From the NCBI GenBank assembly GCA_947628915.1, contig CANRBR010000004.1:1-39351 (forward strand): a stretch of DNA of 39,351 nucleotides, given 5' to 3'. A program made the translations under genes and the position numbers. Source of the DNA: an uncultured Bacilli bacterium. GTDB taxonomy: Bacteria > Bacillota_I > Bacilli_A > RF39 > UBA660. The notes under the pieces are model-generated. The model was not told the origin of the DNA and did no database searches. It worked only from the letters and a program-made list of their open reading frames with translations. Numbering within the stretch: the first letter of the stretch is position 1; each line of letters begins with the position of its first letter. Positions 9,501 to 17,037 of the stretch are shown here, one piece after another.

Positions 9501-10422
9501 AAAAATGAAAACAGAAGGAAGATCGGATTTTACAGTTTCTGGTAGTGATAAAAATTATACAATTAATATAAATGAAGTTAATAGTCCTATTATAATTAAC
9601 AGTGATATTGAAAAAATCAGTAAAATTTTAAAAAGTGAAGATGTTATTAGTATTGAGCTTGAATCAGAATCTGAAAACTTAGTAACTATTAATGATTCAA
9701 GTGAATTAGAAACTAAAATAGATGAATTTTTAAAACAAATAACTTCAGAAAAAACTGTTTCAAACAAATACCTAGGATCTTTATATAAGAAAAAGATATC
9801 TATTACTGTTAACTTTAATCCGGATTTAGTTAAAACAAGTGATTCAAAAATTTCTGCAACATATACAATAAATTATGCTTATAGTGGTGATAAAATAATT
9901 ACACAAAATAAGTTGTATGATATTGCGGATTCTGGAATTAAACAGGTAAATGAAAGTGTCAATAAACCATATAGAATAAAAAGATTTGGTAATAAGGTAT
10001 ATGTTACATATAAAGAAGGCACAGAATCTAAAGCTATTATAGATGTTATTTTAGATGGTGGGACAGGACTTAACAACTGTATGAATGCTTACTTTAATAA
10101 TATAGAAGCTAGCACAGCAAAAATTTCTGTTTACTCCGATGAAAATAGTGCTAAAGACATAAATATTGAACCAATAGGAAGCGTAGACAAAACCAAGATG
10201 ACTAATTTATCTGACTTAATATATTTCGCTAAGGATGCTTTAAAAGCACTAGGTTTAGAAGAATTAGGATTAGGTGGTGTTACAAACGCCACAACTATTG
10301 GAAGACCTATGTATATGAGAATAGATTTAGACGATAATCCTGAATATATATTTGAAGATGGGGTTGATAATATCTTCTATGTAGAAGTAATTAAACCTGA
10401 TGAATTTAAAAACTTGAAATGA
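6574..10422 (+). CDS. InlB-repeat/MucBP-like membrane-anchored surface protein, 1282 aa
   Basis: ATG 6574 sits 8 bases after AGGAGG, with its own promoter. After a Lys-rich start, residues ~11-32 form one membrane helix. The ectodomain opens like its neighbours (two InlB B-repeats, a MucBP-like unit, a divergent GTYYYGDTVDIRA unit) and then adds a second MucBP/divergent pair and a run of more InlB units. Two of these are classical, with DEWKFD or DEWDFD and ending LYAKW. Residues ~982-1104 and ~1129-1278 look like the paired C-terminal module, but are more diverged than in the other paralogues. It ends with TGA. No sorting signal and no enzyme motif is visible. The expansion relative to the 816-residue paralogue is mostly extra InlB units, so length variation by repeat gain is likely. 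Confidence 0.85.
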   Translation: MKKSSNSNKKKYIVGIVIVFVIVLIILLLLLRHEKLEIEFEVDGELYQTQKLNKGDKLVDIKEPKKEGYTFDGWYLNGKEFDFNTKISEGMVLEARFTKNKYKVNIVYGNVKDDTILDIEHDSKVEEPKNPIKEDYTFLGWYVGDEKYDFNTKVTSDLTITAKWKKTKTTYTVEHFLMDLDGKYSKKANETEVLKGTIGETVKPSVKSIKGFTSPSVKVVNKLEDGLVIKYYYERNKYSLKINGDKGILNTVGSGTYYYGDTVDIRAVVKNGYVIDSWSNGLKDTHFTYKISDKSETINVSTAVKTYKLKYNLNGGVLDNKITTYTVEDDDFELGIPTKVGYTFKCWKVNGKVSNGIISKGTYGDLEVEAVFEANTDTIYTVEYYLMDLDGENYTLDDTIKLKGTTDTLVTPKVKEYTGFTSPSGIEANIDGDGTTIVKYYYKRNKYNLNISFINELDGNDKEGIKTLSKSGSYYYGKSVDINIELLDGFDFIKWSNGDESKNITYIVTADENQTLTATIKRHSYTVTFDSDNGSEVPNSEVLFGKNIIKPSNPTRDGYDFDGWYKDETFTDEWKFDEYVMPNSDITLYAKWIIHKDTVSFNANGGRFSDGKNEHSVTNQNQGSKIDKPAEPKKEGYTFNGWYKDKTFTDEWDFDSDVMPSAALTLYAKWTPITYKVHFDGNNNTSGNMDDITCTYDKDCTLTNNKFVKEYTVTYDENISTVSSISLDDQTVKYKFAGWKNGNETYIDGYTVKNLTNVDNEVVNLTANWEVDATTTKLKETTRTGYDFSGWYDDKLKISDLSNISKDLNLKAEWTPITYTIIFDGNGGKDSKGIEVFRIEATYDQTVKALDSFTNTLILTYDFDNDEENKIESVTATFNGWKLDDKTFKKGDDLLNLTSTKNDEITLIAEWTYPEIKISEEVPTKESKEKYYTYEFKNFTDGNKTYKVNDNITLNKNITLTAQYIKVIDTDKYINEKMKTEGRSDFTVSGSDKNYTININEVNSPIIINSDIEKISKILKSEDVISIELESESENLVTINDSSELETKIDEFLKQITSEKTVSNKYLGSLYKKKISITVNFNPDLVKTSDSKISATYTINYAYSGDKIITQNKLYDIADSGIKQVNESVNKPYRIKRFGNKVYVTYKEGTESKAIIDVILDGGTGLNNCMNAYFNNIEASTAKISVYSDENSAKDINIEPIGSVDKTKMTNLSDLIYFAKDALKALGLEELGLGGVTNATTIGRPMYMRIDLDDNPEYIFEDGVDNIFYVEVIKPDEFKNLK

Positions 10423-10439
10423 TAGGGGAAATATAGATT

Positions 10440-13400
10440 ATGAAAAATAATAAAACAAATAAGAAAAAAATAATAATTGGGATAATTATTTTCGCAGTAT
10501 TAGTTGCTGTTATATTATTGTCAATGTTATCTTGCGAGAAGGAATATAAAGTTCAACTTAAAGTTGATGGTAATATTTACCTAACACAAAAACTTCATAA
10601 AGGTGATACTTTAAAAAATATTGATATTCCAACTAAAGAAGGTTATACATTTATAGGTTGGTATGTAGATGGAAAAGAATTTAAAATAGATGAACCTATA
10701 GATGAAAACATTACTTTAGAAGCTAAATTTACTAAAAATAGATATACTATAGTAATTGATGCAGGTAATGGGAGTAGTGTTTTAACTGAAGAAATAGAAT
10801 ATAAAGGTAAAATTGAAAAACCTAAAACACCTAAAAGAACAGGCTATAAATTCATAGGTTGGTATAACGGTGATGAAGAGTTTGACTTTGATACTGAAGT
10901 AACTGGAAATATTAATATTACAGCAAAATGGGAAAAGATTAAAAAGACTAATGAAAGTTCAAAAACTGATGATAATTCTGTAATTAGTCAAAAATATGTT
11001 GTACAACACTTCCTAATGGATACAAATGGTAAATATCCAGAAGTTCCAAATATTGAAGAAGTTAAAGAAGCTAAGATGGATACTAAGGTTACCCCTAGCG
11101 TAAAAAACATTATAGGATTTATAAGTCCAACTGAAGAAGAAATAACTATTTCTAAGGATGAAGTTGTTGTTAAATATTATTATGAAAGAAAACAATATGA
11201 ATTAAAATTAGTTGGAGACGAAGGAATAAATGAAACTAATGGTAGTGGTACTTACTATTATCAAGCGCTAGTTGATGTAAGTGTTACTTTAAATAATGGC
11301 TATGAATTTGTAAAATGGTCTAATGGTGAGAAAAAATCAACATTTACATATGAGATTGGCTTAGATAATCAAGAACTTAGTGCAACAACAAAGTTAATCA
11401 ATTATTCAATTGCTTATGAATTAAACGGAGGAAAATCAGAAAAAGATTTAAAAGAGTCTTATGATATTAAAACTAAAATTGACTTAGGGACTCCTAGTAA
11501 AGTTGGTTATGATTTTAAGAGTTGGAAAGTAAATGGTGAAGAAATCGAAGGTACTGTAATAGAACCAAATAATTATTATGAAGATTTGAAAATAGAAGCT
11601 ATTTTTGAAGCGAGAACTGATACTCCATATAAAGTAGAACTTTATTTTATGAATACAAAAGGTGAATATTCATCAGCAACAGAAATTATGCTTAAGGAAG
11701 GAACCACTGATGAAATTCCTAAATATGCTCCAGAAAATAAAATAGGTTTCTTAGAACCAAAATTAAAAGAAAATGGTGAAGAAATACCTGTACCTACTAT
11801 TAATGGTGATGGTACTACAGTTTTAAAATATTACTATGAAAGAAAACAATATACACTAGAAATTAATAAATCTATAGGTGTTGATACACTTACTTATGAA
11901 ACAAAAGACAAATATTACTTTGAAGAGGAAATAAGTATAAATGTAACTGCTAAAGATGGATACCATTTATTAAGTAATGAAGATAATTCTAAAGTAGAAG
12001 AAGATAACTTTACATATAAAATAATAGATGGAGATAATGTTATAAATGTCGAAAGTGAAGGACATACTTTTAAAGTAAATTATCATAATGAAGATGGAAC
12101 TCTTTCTAGCATGGAATCAAGTACATTTACTTATGGTGATTCTTATAGTTTAAGTAATAATACAATTACTAAAGATGACTATACTTTAACTATTAAAGAT
12201 TATGATGGTAAAGGTAAAGACAAGACTGTAACTATAAAAAATACATTTAAAGGTTGGGCAACTGATACAAATAGTAAAAAGGTTGTATATAATGAAAATG
12301 ATACATTAAATAATTTCATACCTGAAAAATGTAATGAAGAACTTAATCTATATCCAGTATTTGAATCTGATTCTTATGAATTAACAGTTCCTAGTCAAAA
12401 TGGATATACTTTTAAAGGATTTAAGGTAAACGGAAAAGACATTCCAAAAGAAGATTATAATAATTATTTAATTAGTGAAGATAATGAAGAAATTACTACT
12501 GAATGGGAAATAATTAATTATAATATTTCATTTGATTTATCTGGCGTAGAAGGTGTTGAATGCACTGATTGCAATGAAACTACATACACAATAGAAGAAG
12601 AAAAAGAATTACCTGTTCCAACAAAAGATGGATATACATTTAATGGTTGGGTTGATTCAAAAGGTGAATTGATTAAAAAAGTACCTGAAGGAACATTTGG
12701 AGATTTAAATTTATCACTTGATGAATCTAGCTTTACTGCAAACACTAATACTCCATATAAAGTAGAACTTTATTATATGGATACAAAAGGTAATTATCCA
12801 GATAAAGCTGACACTACTATTGATGAATATGGAACAACTGATTCTCAAATAGATTATGTCCCTGTTGAAAAGGACAAAGGATTTAAAAAATCAGTTATTA
12901 AAGAAAGCGCTGATGGTGAGGAAATAAAAGAAGTTCCAATTATAAAAGGTGACGGATCTACTGTTGTAAAATATTACTATGAAAGAAAGCAATTTACTTT
13001 AAAAGTAACTACTACTGTAGGTATTAAAGATTTTACTGTTAATGATGAATCTTATGATAAGGATGAAACATATTATTATGAAGAAAAATTAAATATTAAA
13101 GTGAATGCTAAAGACGGATATCATATAATAAGTGATGAATTATTAGAATCAGAACTTACTAATAATGATAAAACTGAAACGTTTATTTATACTATAGATG
13201 ATGATACAAACGAGATTACTTTAAATAGTGCAGGAAATACATTTACAGTTAAATATCATGATGACAAAGGTGAAAATGAAAAAGTAGAAGAAAAAACTTA
13301 TAAAGAGGGAATTACTTTAGATGAAATTATTTATGAGAAAGAACCTTATACTTTAACTATTAAACACGTAGTTCCAACAGATGAAGAAAGTAAAAAAGAA

Positions 13401-15899
13401 ATTGAATTCAACAACGAATTTGTTGGTTGGTCAACTAACAAAGGTTCAAGTGATATTACATATAATGAAAAGGATTCTATTATCCCATCAAAAGATGGAG
13501 AAGAAATTAATTTATATGCTGTATTTAAAACAGAAAAGAAAACTCTAGAAAAATTAATTGATACAGAAGATTATTATTTTAAAGATTTTGAAGATTCTGG
13601 CATTGATATAGAAGAAAGAAAACTTACTAATTTTACTATTTCTTCAGATAAAGAAATTACTGCTCATTGGTTAGAAGTTATTTCATTAGAAGAATGGGAT
13701 AGCATGGTCATGGAAGCAGCTGATACAAGTATGTTTAATTCTAATGTTTTAAACGAAAGCAATATCACTGGATATATTAAAGGATTTACTACAGGATATG
13801 CTTTTTCAGCAAAGTTATTATGGCTTACAAATCAGTTGTTAGCTTTGCAAACAAATAGTGATTATATTGAAAAAATTGGATTACAATTTGGTGTAAATGG
13901 CACTTTAATTGAAACATCAGTAGACTCAAAAGGTAGAGTTAGTTGGGATTCCCGATTAATTACTCAGACTGGAAATTTTGTAAGAAATGAGATTGACGGC
14001 GATGAAATTAAAATTGTTGTTTACTTGGATAATGAAAAAGTTATTGCTAAGGATAGAGATGAAAACTTAGATTATACGATTCATATTAAAACAAAAACAA
14101 AAAAGGCAAATATTGATAGTAGCGGTACAGAGGCTTTGGGTGTGTTTAATAAAACAAAACCTGATCTAGATATTGAATCAAGAGATAAAGGTACAATTAC
14201 ATTTAGATATAGCGATCCAAATATGACTACTTATGATGCAATTTTCCAAATGGGTGTAAATACCGCAATTCATAAATTCTTTGAAAACGAATTTGTTAAA
14301 AATGTTGAAGTAACATTTGATAATGGTAAACAAGAGACATATGATAGATCAAATTTAAGCGCTTTAACACTTGATTTTAACTCTGATATTTCTTCATTTG
14401 ATGGTGGAAATTACAGTTATCCAGTATATAAGTTATATGCTGATGGTAATGATGTACAAAGATATAAACTAAAAGTAAAAGTTAATTTATATGTGGACAC
14501 AGATAAAACTATGCCAACAGAATATGAGATTTTATTTGCTCCTGTTGAAAAAATTACATATACAGTAAATTACCAAAAAAACGGAACAGGAGATAGCAAG
14601 GAAGTCACTTGTACAGTCGGTGAAGAATGTGAATTAACAGATATCGTAAACGTTGTAACATATTATAATAATTTAAATGACGATGATAATGGACCTAAAT
14701 ATTTAATACCAGATTTAAAAACTTGTACAATAGATGGTCAAGATTGTATGGATAAGATACAATTAAAAGATAACAAATATGTAATTGTGAAAGATTTAAC
14801 TACTGAAAAAAATAAGGCAATTACTTTAAAACTTACATTTGATGAAGAAAAATTACCATATATTTCAAAAACAGTTCGCGGAGATAATTACATCTTCGGT
14901 GGTTGGAGTACTAAAAATAGTACTGATGAATTAGATAGTATTATTGGATATCAATTAAAACCTAATGGATTTGTTGATGAATATACTTATGCAGAACCTG
15001 GCACTGCTCATAATTATGATGGTAATACTACTTTATATGCTGTATGGTGGAAAAAACCTTATATTGATTCTATTTCTTTTGGATTATATTCAAATTTAGC
15101 CGCAACTCAAAATGGTGCTCCTTCAAAATTATCTGAATTTAAAGTGAATGAAAAAAGTAAAAAGGCATTTTACATAACAATTCCAGAAAATGAAGATATG
15201 TTAGTATATGTTCCAAGTTTAATTGTTAAAACTACTTCAAAAATAAAATTAAATCCATATGCAAAAGAAAATGTTCCTTCAAGTGACTATGCTGATTTAT
15301 GGATAAATAGTTTAGATGGTAATATTCATATTGGTGACTTTGCAGTGTTTAATCATGAAGTTGGTTTACCATTTAGTAGTGAAGACAATATTACATGGAA
15401 AGCGCAAAGTGATACACTATTTAGTGCTGCATATGGATTGGTAGAGGAAACTAAAGCATTTTATGGAAAAAATTTCTATAGTACATTAAAGAATGGTATT
15501 ATAGTTGATTTATTTGGAGAAGAACCTATTCCTATTACAAATGGAAAAGAATTAGGCATTGTCGATAAGTTCGGATGTAATGGACTTGCTTGTACTCCAC
15601 ATTATAGTTCTATGGCAAGTGAACATATTAATGGAAAAACATATATATTCTTTGCAACTGATGAAAATATGAATAATATGCATACCATTACATATAAAAT
15701 TGGTGAAGAAACAGTTTGCACATTAAAAGTTCCAAATGACTCACCAATTCCAAATATTGCACCAATAGAAAGTGGTTATGCTGAACTTGATTGTAATGGT
15801 ACGAAATATACTGTTACAAATTGGGGAGGTTACAATTTTGATAATGCATATGCAACTAGTGATATAACAATTACTGGTCAAGGTCAGAAAATTAATTAA
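10440..15899 (+). CDS. giant InlB-repeat/MucBP-like surface protein, 1819 aa
   Basis: ATG 10440 follows a weak AGGGG, 17 bases after the previous stop, so it is likely co-transcribed. Residues ~11-30 form the membrane helix. Then come InlB B-repeats, three MucBP-like units (each ending VxKYYYERKQ), divergent InlB units, and a CTDC pair near 705. The paired module lies at ~1105-1225 and ~1240-1368, the second copy with GTITFRYSDPN from Gly1251. Unlike its paralogues the protein continues: another InlB-like unit with CTIDGQDC, then ~280 unrecognised residues (from ~1540) with four Cys and many aromatic residues. The last helix residues read MLSC, but the positions before the Cys do not fit a lipobox. 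A terminator follows the stop. It is the longest gene of the window and the distal member of the cluster. Confidence 0.85.
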   Translation: MKNNKTNKKKIIIGIIIFAVLVAVILLSMLSCEKEYKVQLKVDGNIYLTQKLHKGDTLKNIDIPTKEGYTFIGWYVDGKEFKIDEPIDENITLEAKFTKNRYTIVIDAGNGSSVLTEEIEYKGKIEKPKTPKRTGYKFIGWYNGDEEFDFDTEVTGNINITAKWEKIKKTNESSKTDDNSVISQKYVVQHFLMDTNGKYPEVPNIEEVKEAKMDTKVTPSVKNIIGFISPTEEEITISKDEVVVKYYYERKQYELKLVGDEGINETNGSGTYYYQALVDVSVTLNNGYEFVKWSNGEKKSTFTYEIGLDNQELSATTKLINYSIAYELNGGKSEKDLKESYDIKTKIDLGTPSKVGYDFKSWKVNGEEIEGTVIEPNNYYEDLKIEAIFEARTDTPYKVELYFMNTKGEYSSATEIMLKEGTTDEIPKYAPENKIGFLEPKLKENGEEIPVPTINGDGTTVLKYYYERKQYTLEINKSIGVDTLTYETKDKYYFEEEISINVTAKDGYHLLSNEDNSKVEEDNFTYKIIDGDNVINVESEGHTFKVNYHNEDGTLSSMESSTFTYGDSYSLSNNTITKDDYTLTIKDYDGKGKDKTVTIKNTFKGWATDTNSKKVVYNENDTLNNFIPEKCNEELNLYPVFESDSYELTVPSQNGYTFKGFKVNGKDIPKEDYNNYLISEDNEEITTEWEIINYNISFDLSGVEGVECTDCNETTYTIEEEKELPVPTKDGYTFNGWVDSKGELIKKVPEGTFGDLNLSLDESSFTANTNTPYKVELYYMDTKGNYPDKADTTIDEYGTTDSQIDYVPVEKDKGFKKSVIKESADGEEIKEVPIIKGDGSTVVKYYYERKQFTLKVTTTVGIKDFTVNDESYDKDETYYYEEKLNIKVNAKDGYHIISDELLESELTNNDKTETFIYTIDDDTNEITLNSAGNTFTVKYHDDKGENEKVEEKTYKEGITLDEIIYEKEPYTLTIKHVVPTDEESKKEIEFNNEFVGWSTNKGSSDITYNEKDSIIPSKDGEEINLYAVFKTEKKTLEKLIDTEDYYFKDFEDSGIDIEERKLTNFTISSDKEITAHWLEVISLEEWDSMVMEAADTSMFNSNVLNESNITGYIKGFTTGYAFSAKLLWLTNQLLALQTNSDYIEKIGLQFGVNGTLIETSVDSKGRVSWDSRLITQTGNFVRNEIDGDEIKIVVYLDNEKVIAKDRDENLDYTIHIKTKTKKANIDSSGTEALGVFNKTKPDLDIESRDKGTITFRYSDPNMTTYDAIFQMGVNTAIHKFFENEFVKNVEVTFDNGKQETYDRSNLSALTLDFNSDISSFDGGNYSYPVYKLYADGNDVQRYKLKVKVNLYVDTDKTMPTEYEILFAPVEKITYTVNYQKNGTGDSKEVTCTVGEECELTDIVNVVTYYNNLNDDDNGPKYLIPDLKTCTIDGQDCMDKIQLKDNKYVIVKDLTTEKNKAITLKLTFDEEKLPYISKTVRGDNYIFGGWSTKNSTDELDSIIGYQLKPNGFVDEYTYAEPGTAHNYDGNTTLYAVWWKKPYIDSISFGLYSNLAATQNGAPSKLSEFKVNEKSKKAFYITIPENEDMLVYVPSLIVKTTSKIKLNPYAKENVPSSDYADLWINSLDGNIHIGDFAVFNHEVGLPFSSEDNITWKAQSDTLFSAAYGLVEETKAFYGKNFYSTLKNGIIVDLFGEEPIPITNGKELGIVDKFGCNGLACTPHYSSMASEHINGKTYIFFATDENMNNMHTITYKIGEETVCTLKVPNDSPIPNIAPIESGYAELDCNGTKYTVTNWGGYNFDNAYATSDITITGQGQKIN

Positions 15900-15907
15900 T
15901 AAAAATT

Positions 15908-15933
15908 AGACATTGTTTTAAATGTCTTTTTTT
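15908..15933 (+). terminator. Rho-independent terminator of the envelope cluster
   Basis: AGACATT (15908-15914), loop GTTTTA, AATGTCT (15921-15927), then seven T. It lies 8 bases past the stop of the 1819-residue gene. Confidence 0.85.
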
Positions 15934-15951
15934 ATTAGAAATGTGAAGATT

Positions 15952-15978
15952 ATGTGAAATTTTCACATTTTTTAAATT
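15952..15978 (+). terminator. second hairpin with T-rich tail
   Basis: ATGTGAA (15952-15958), loop ATT, TTCACAT (15962-15968), followed by T-rich sequence. It acts as a back-up terminator or marks the end of a junction; ATGTGAA also occurs just upstream at 15941. Confidence 0.5.
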
Positions 15979-16017
15979 TTTTTCGAAAATAAAAAGGAAA
16001 TCGGAAAGTTTTGTAGA

Positions 16018-16047
16018 ATGATATATATAGGAGGTGATATATATCAT
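16018..16047 (+). other. 11-bp palindromic stem with a perfect Shine-Dalgarno in the loop
   Basis: ATGATATATAT (16018-16028) pairs fully with ATATATATCAT (16037-16047), and the loop reads AGGAGGTG, an ideal anti-SD match. No gene starts at the correct distance: the GTG at 16034 opens only a nine-codon frame. It sits ahead of the promoter of the Rpn-family gene. It may be a translational decoy or leader-peptide remnant, or a palindromic binding site. Confidence 0.45.
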
Positions 16048-16071
16048 TTTTAGTTTAGGCTGAGTAGTTTC

Positions 16072-16077
16072 TATAAT
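16072..16077 (+). promoter_or_regulatory. -10 box of the Rpn-family gene
   Basis: A TATAAT box 37 bases before the ATG at 16115; no good -35 box is seen at 17 bases. AGGAGG lies 8-9 bases before the start codon. Confidence 0.4.
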
Positions 16078-16114
16078 AAAAGAATAAAAAGGGATAATAA
16101 AAGGAGGAATTTAT

Positions 16115-16954
16115 ATGATAAAAGAAAAAGAACAATTTATCTCACTAAAATTCGATTTACTTTTTAAAAAAGTATTTGGAAGTGAAGAAGACTTAATTCC
16201 AATAAAGAAGTTACTTAAAGAAGTACTAGGAATAGTACCAAAGGATGTAAAGATATTAAATAGTGAACTTGTAGGTAGACCATATAAAGATAGAGATGTA
16301 AGAGTAGATTTAGTAGTAGAGTTAGAAGACTTAACAAAAATAAATGTAGAAGTAAATACCGATGTAACGCAAACTCTAATAGAAAGAAATGTATATTATA
16401 TGTGTAGGAATATGAGTATGGACTTAGCTCCAAAAAGTATATTAGGAAAAATAAATAGACACATACAGATAAACTTAGATTATAGTGGTAAACATGAAAA
16501 GTCAATAGAAAGATATGCATTATATGAAGAAGAGACACATAAAAAACTAACAGATATGATAGAAATAATAAGAATAGATATTCCATATTTCAAGAAAGAA
16601 TGTTATAATAAAGACATAAAGAAGTTGGATAGTAAGACCAAATTCTTAGGGCTCTTTGGAGCAGAGAGTATAGAAGAAGTAAGAAAGTTATGTAATGGTG
16701 ATAAAATAATGGAAGATATAGGAAAGAGAATAGATAAATATAATGATGATGAAGATGTAATAGGTTTATACCACTATAAATATGTAGAAGAGGAAGTAAA
16801 GCAAGAACAGTTAGAAGAGGCAACACAAAAAGGTATTGAACAAGAAAAAAAATCTACAGCAAGAAATCTACTAAAAGAAAATATGGATGTAAACTTTATA
16901 TCAAAAGTAACGGGATTAAGTCTAAAAGAAATTGAAAAGTTAAAGGGAGATTAA
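16115..16954 (+). CDS. Rpn family PD-(D/E)XK nuclease (transposase-like)
   Basis: 279 residues from ATG 16115 after AAAAGGAGGAA. The N-terminus (KFDLLFKKVFG, then LIPIKKLLKEVL) and the core strands VRVDLVVEL (Asp) and INVEVN (Glu-x-Asn) match the Rpn/YhgA/PDDEXK_2 family of recombination-promoting nucleases, where the motif is D...E-x-(Q/K/N). The C-terminus has the usual helical tail (EKKSTARNLLKEN...ISKVTGLSLKEIEKL). Family members cut DNA in vitro and promote RecA-independent recombination; they are common as multicopy genes in gut Bacillota. The gene stands alone between its own promoter and terminator. The strong purine bias of the coding strand makes long open frames on the opposite strand, which are not genes. 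No terminal inverted repeats of an element were seen. Confidence 0.85.
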   Translation: MIKEKEQFISLKFDLLFKKVFGSEEDLIPIKKLLKEVLGIVPKDVKILNSELVGRPYKDRDVRVDLVVELEDLTKINVEVNTDVTQTLIERNVYYMCRNMSMDLAPKSILGKINRHIQINLDYSGKHEKSIERYALYEEETHKKLTDMIEIIRIDIPYFKKECYNKDIKKLDSKTKFLGLFGAESIEEVRKLCNGDKIMEDIGKRIDKYNDDEDVIGLYHYKYVEEEVKQEQLEEATQKGIEQEKKSTARNLLKENMDVNFISKVTGLSLKEIEKLKGD

Positions 16955-16969
16955 TATTTTCCTTTTTTT
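16942..16969 (+). terminator. Rho-independent terminator after the Rpn-family gene
   Basis: AAAGGGAGA (16942-16950) pairs with TTTTCCTTT (16957-16965) through two G-U pairs, then a T-run to 16969. The stem includes the end of the coding region and its TAA. Confidence 0.7.
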
Positions 16970-17012
16970 GTTATCTCACTAAATATATTTAATTTACTAA
17001 TTTTATAATAAA

Positions 17013-17021
17013 TGTTATAAT
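17013..17021 (+). promoter_or_regulatory. extended -10 promoter of uvrC
   Basis: TG at 17013-17014, then T, then TATAAT (17016-17021), only 16 bases before ATG 17038. Transcription would start near 17028, at the GGTGAGG ribosome binding site itself. Confidence 0.6.
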
Positions 17022-17037
17022 ATTTTTGGTGAGGTTT

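Noticed and set aside
10500-10535. Lipoprotein signal in the 1819-residue protein (MLSC after the helix)
   Set aside because: The -3 and -2 residues (Met, Leu) do not fit a lipobox and the paralogues have no Cys there; a plain membrane anchor explains all three.
16215-16826. Two long minus-strand frames within the Rpn-family gene
   Set aside because: They follow from the purine bias of the coding strand; the translation is a low-complexity Leu/Tyr/His series.
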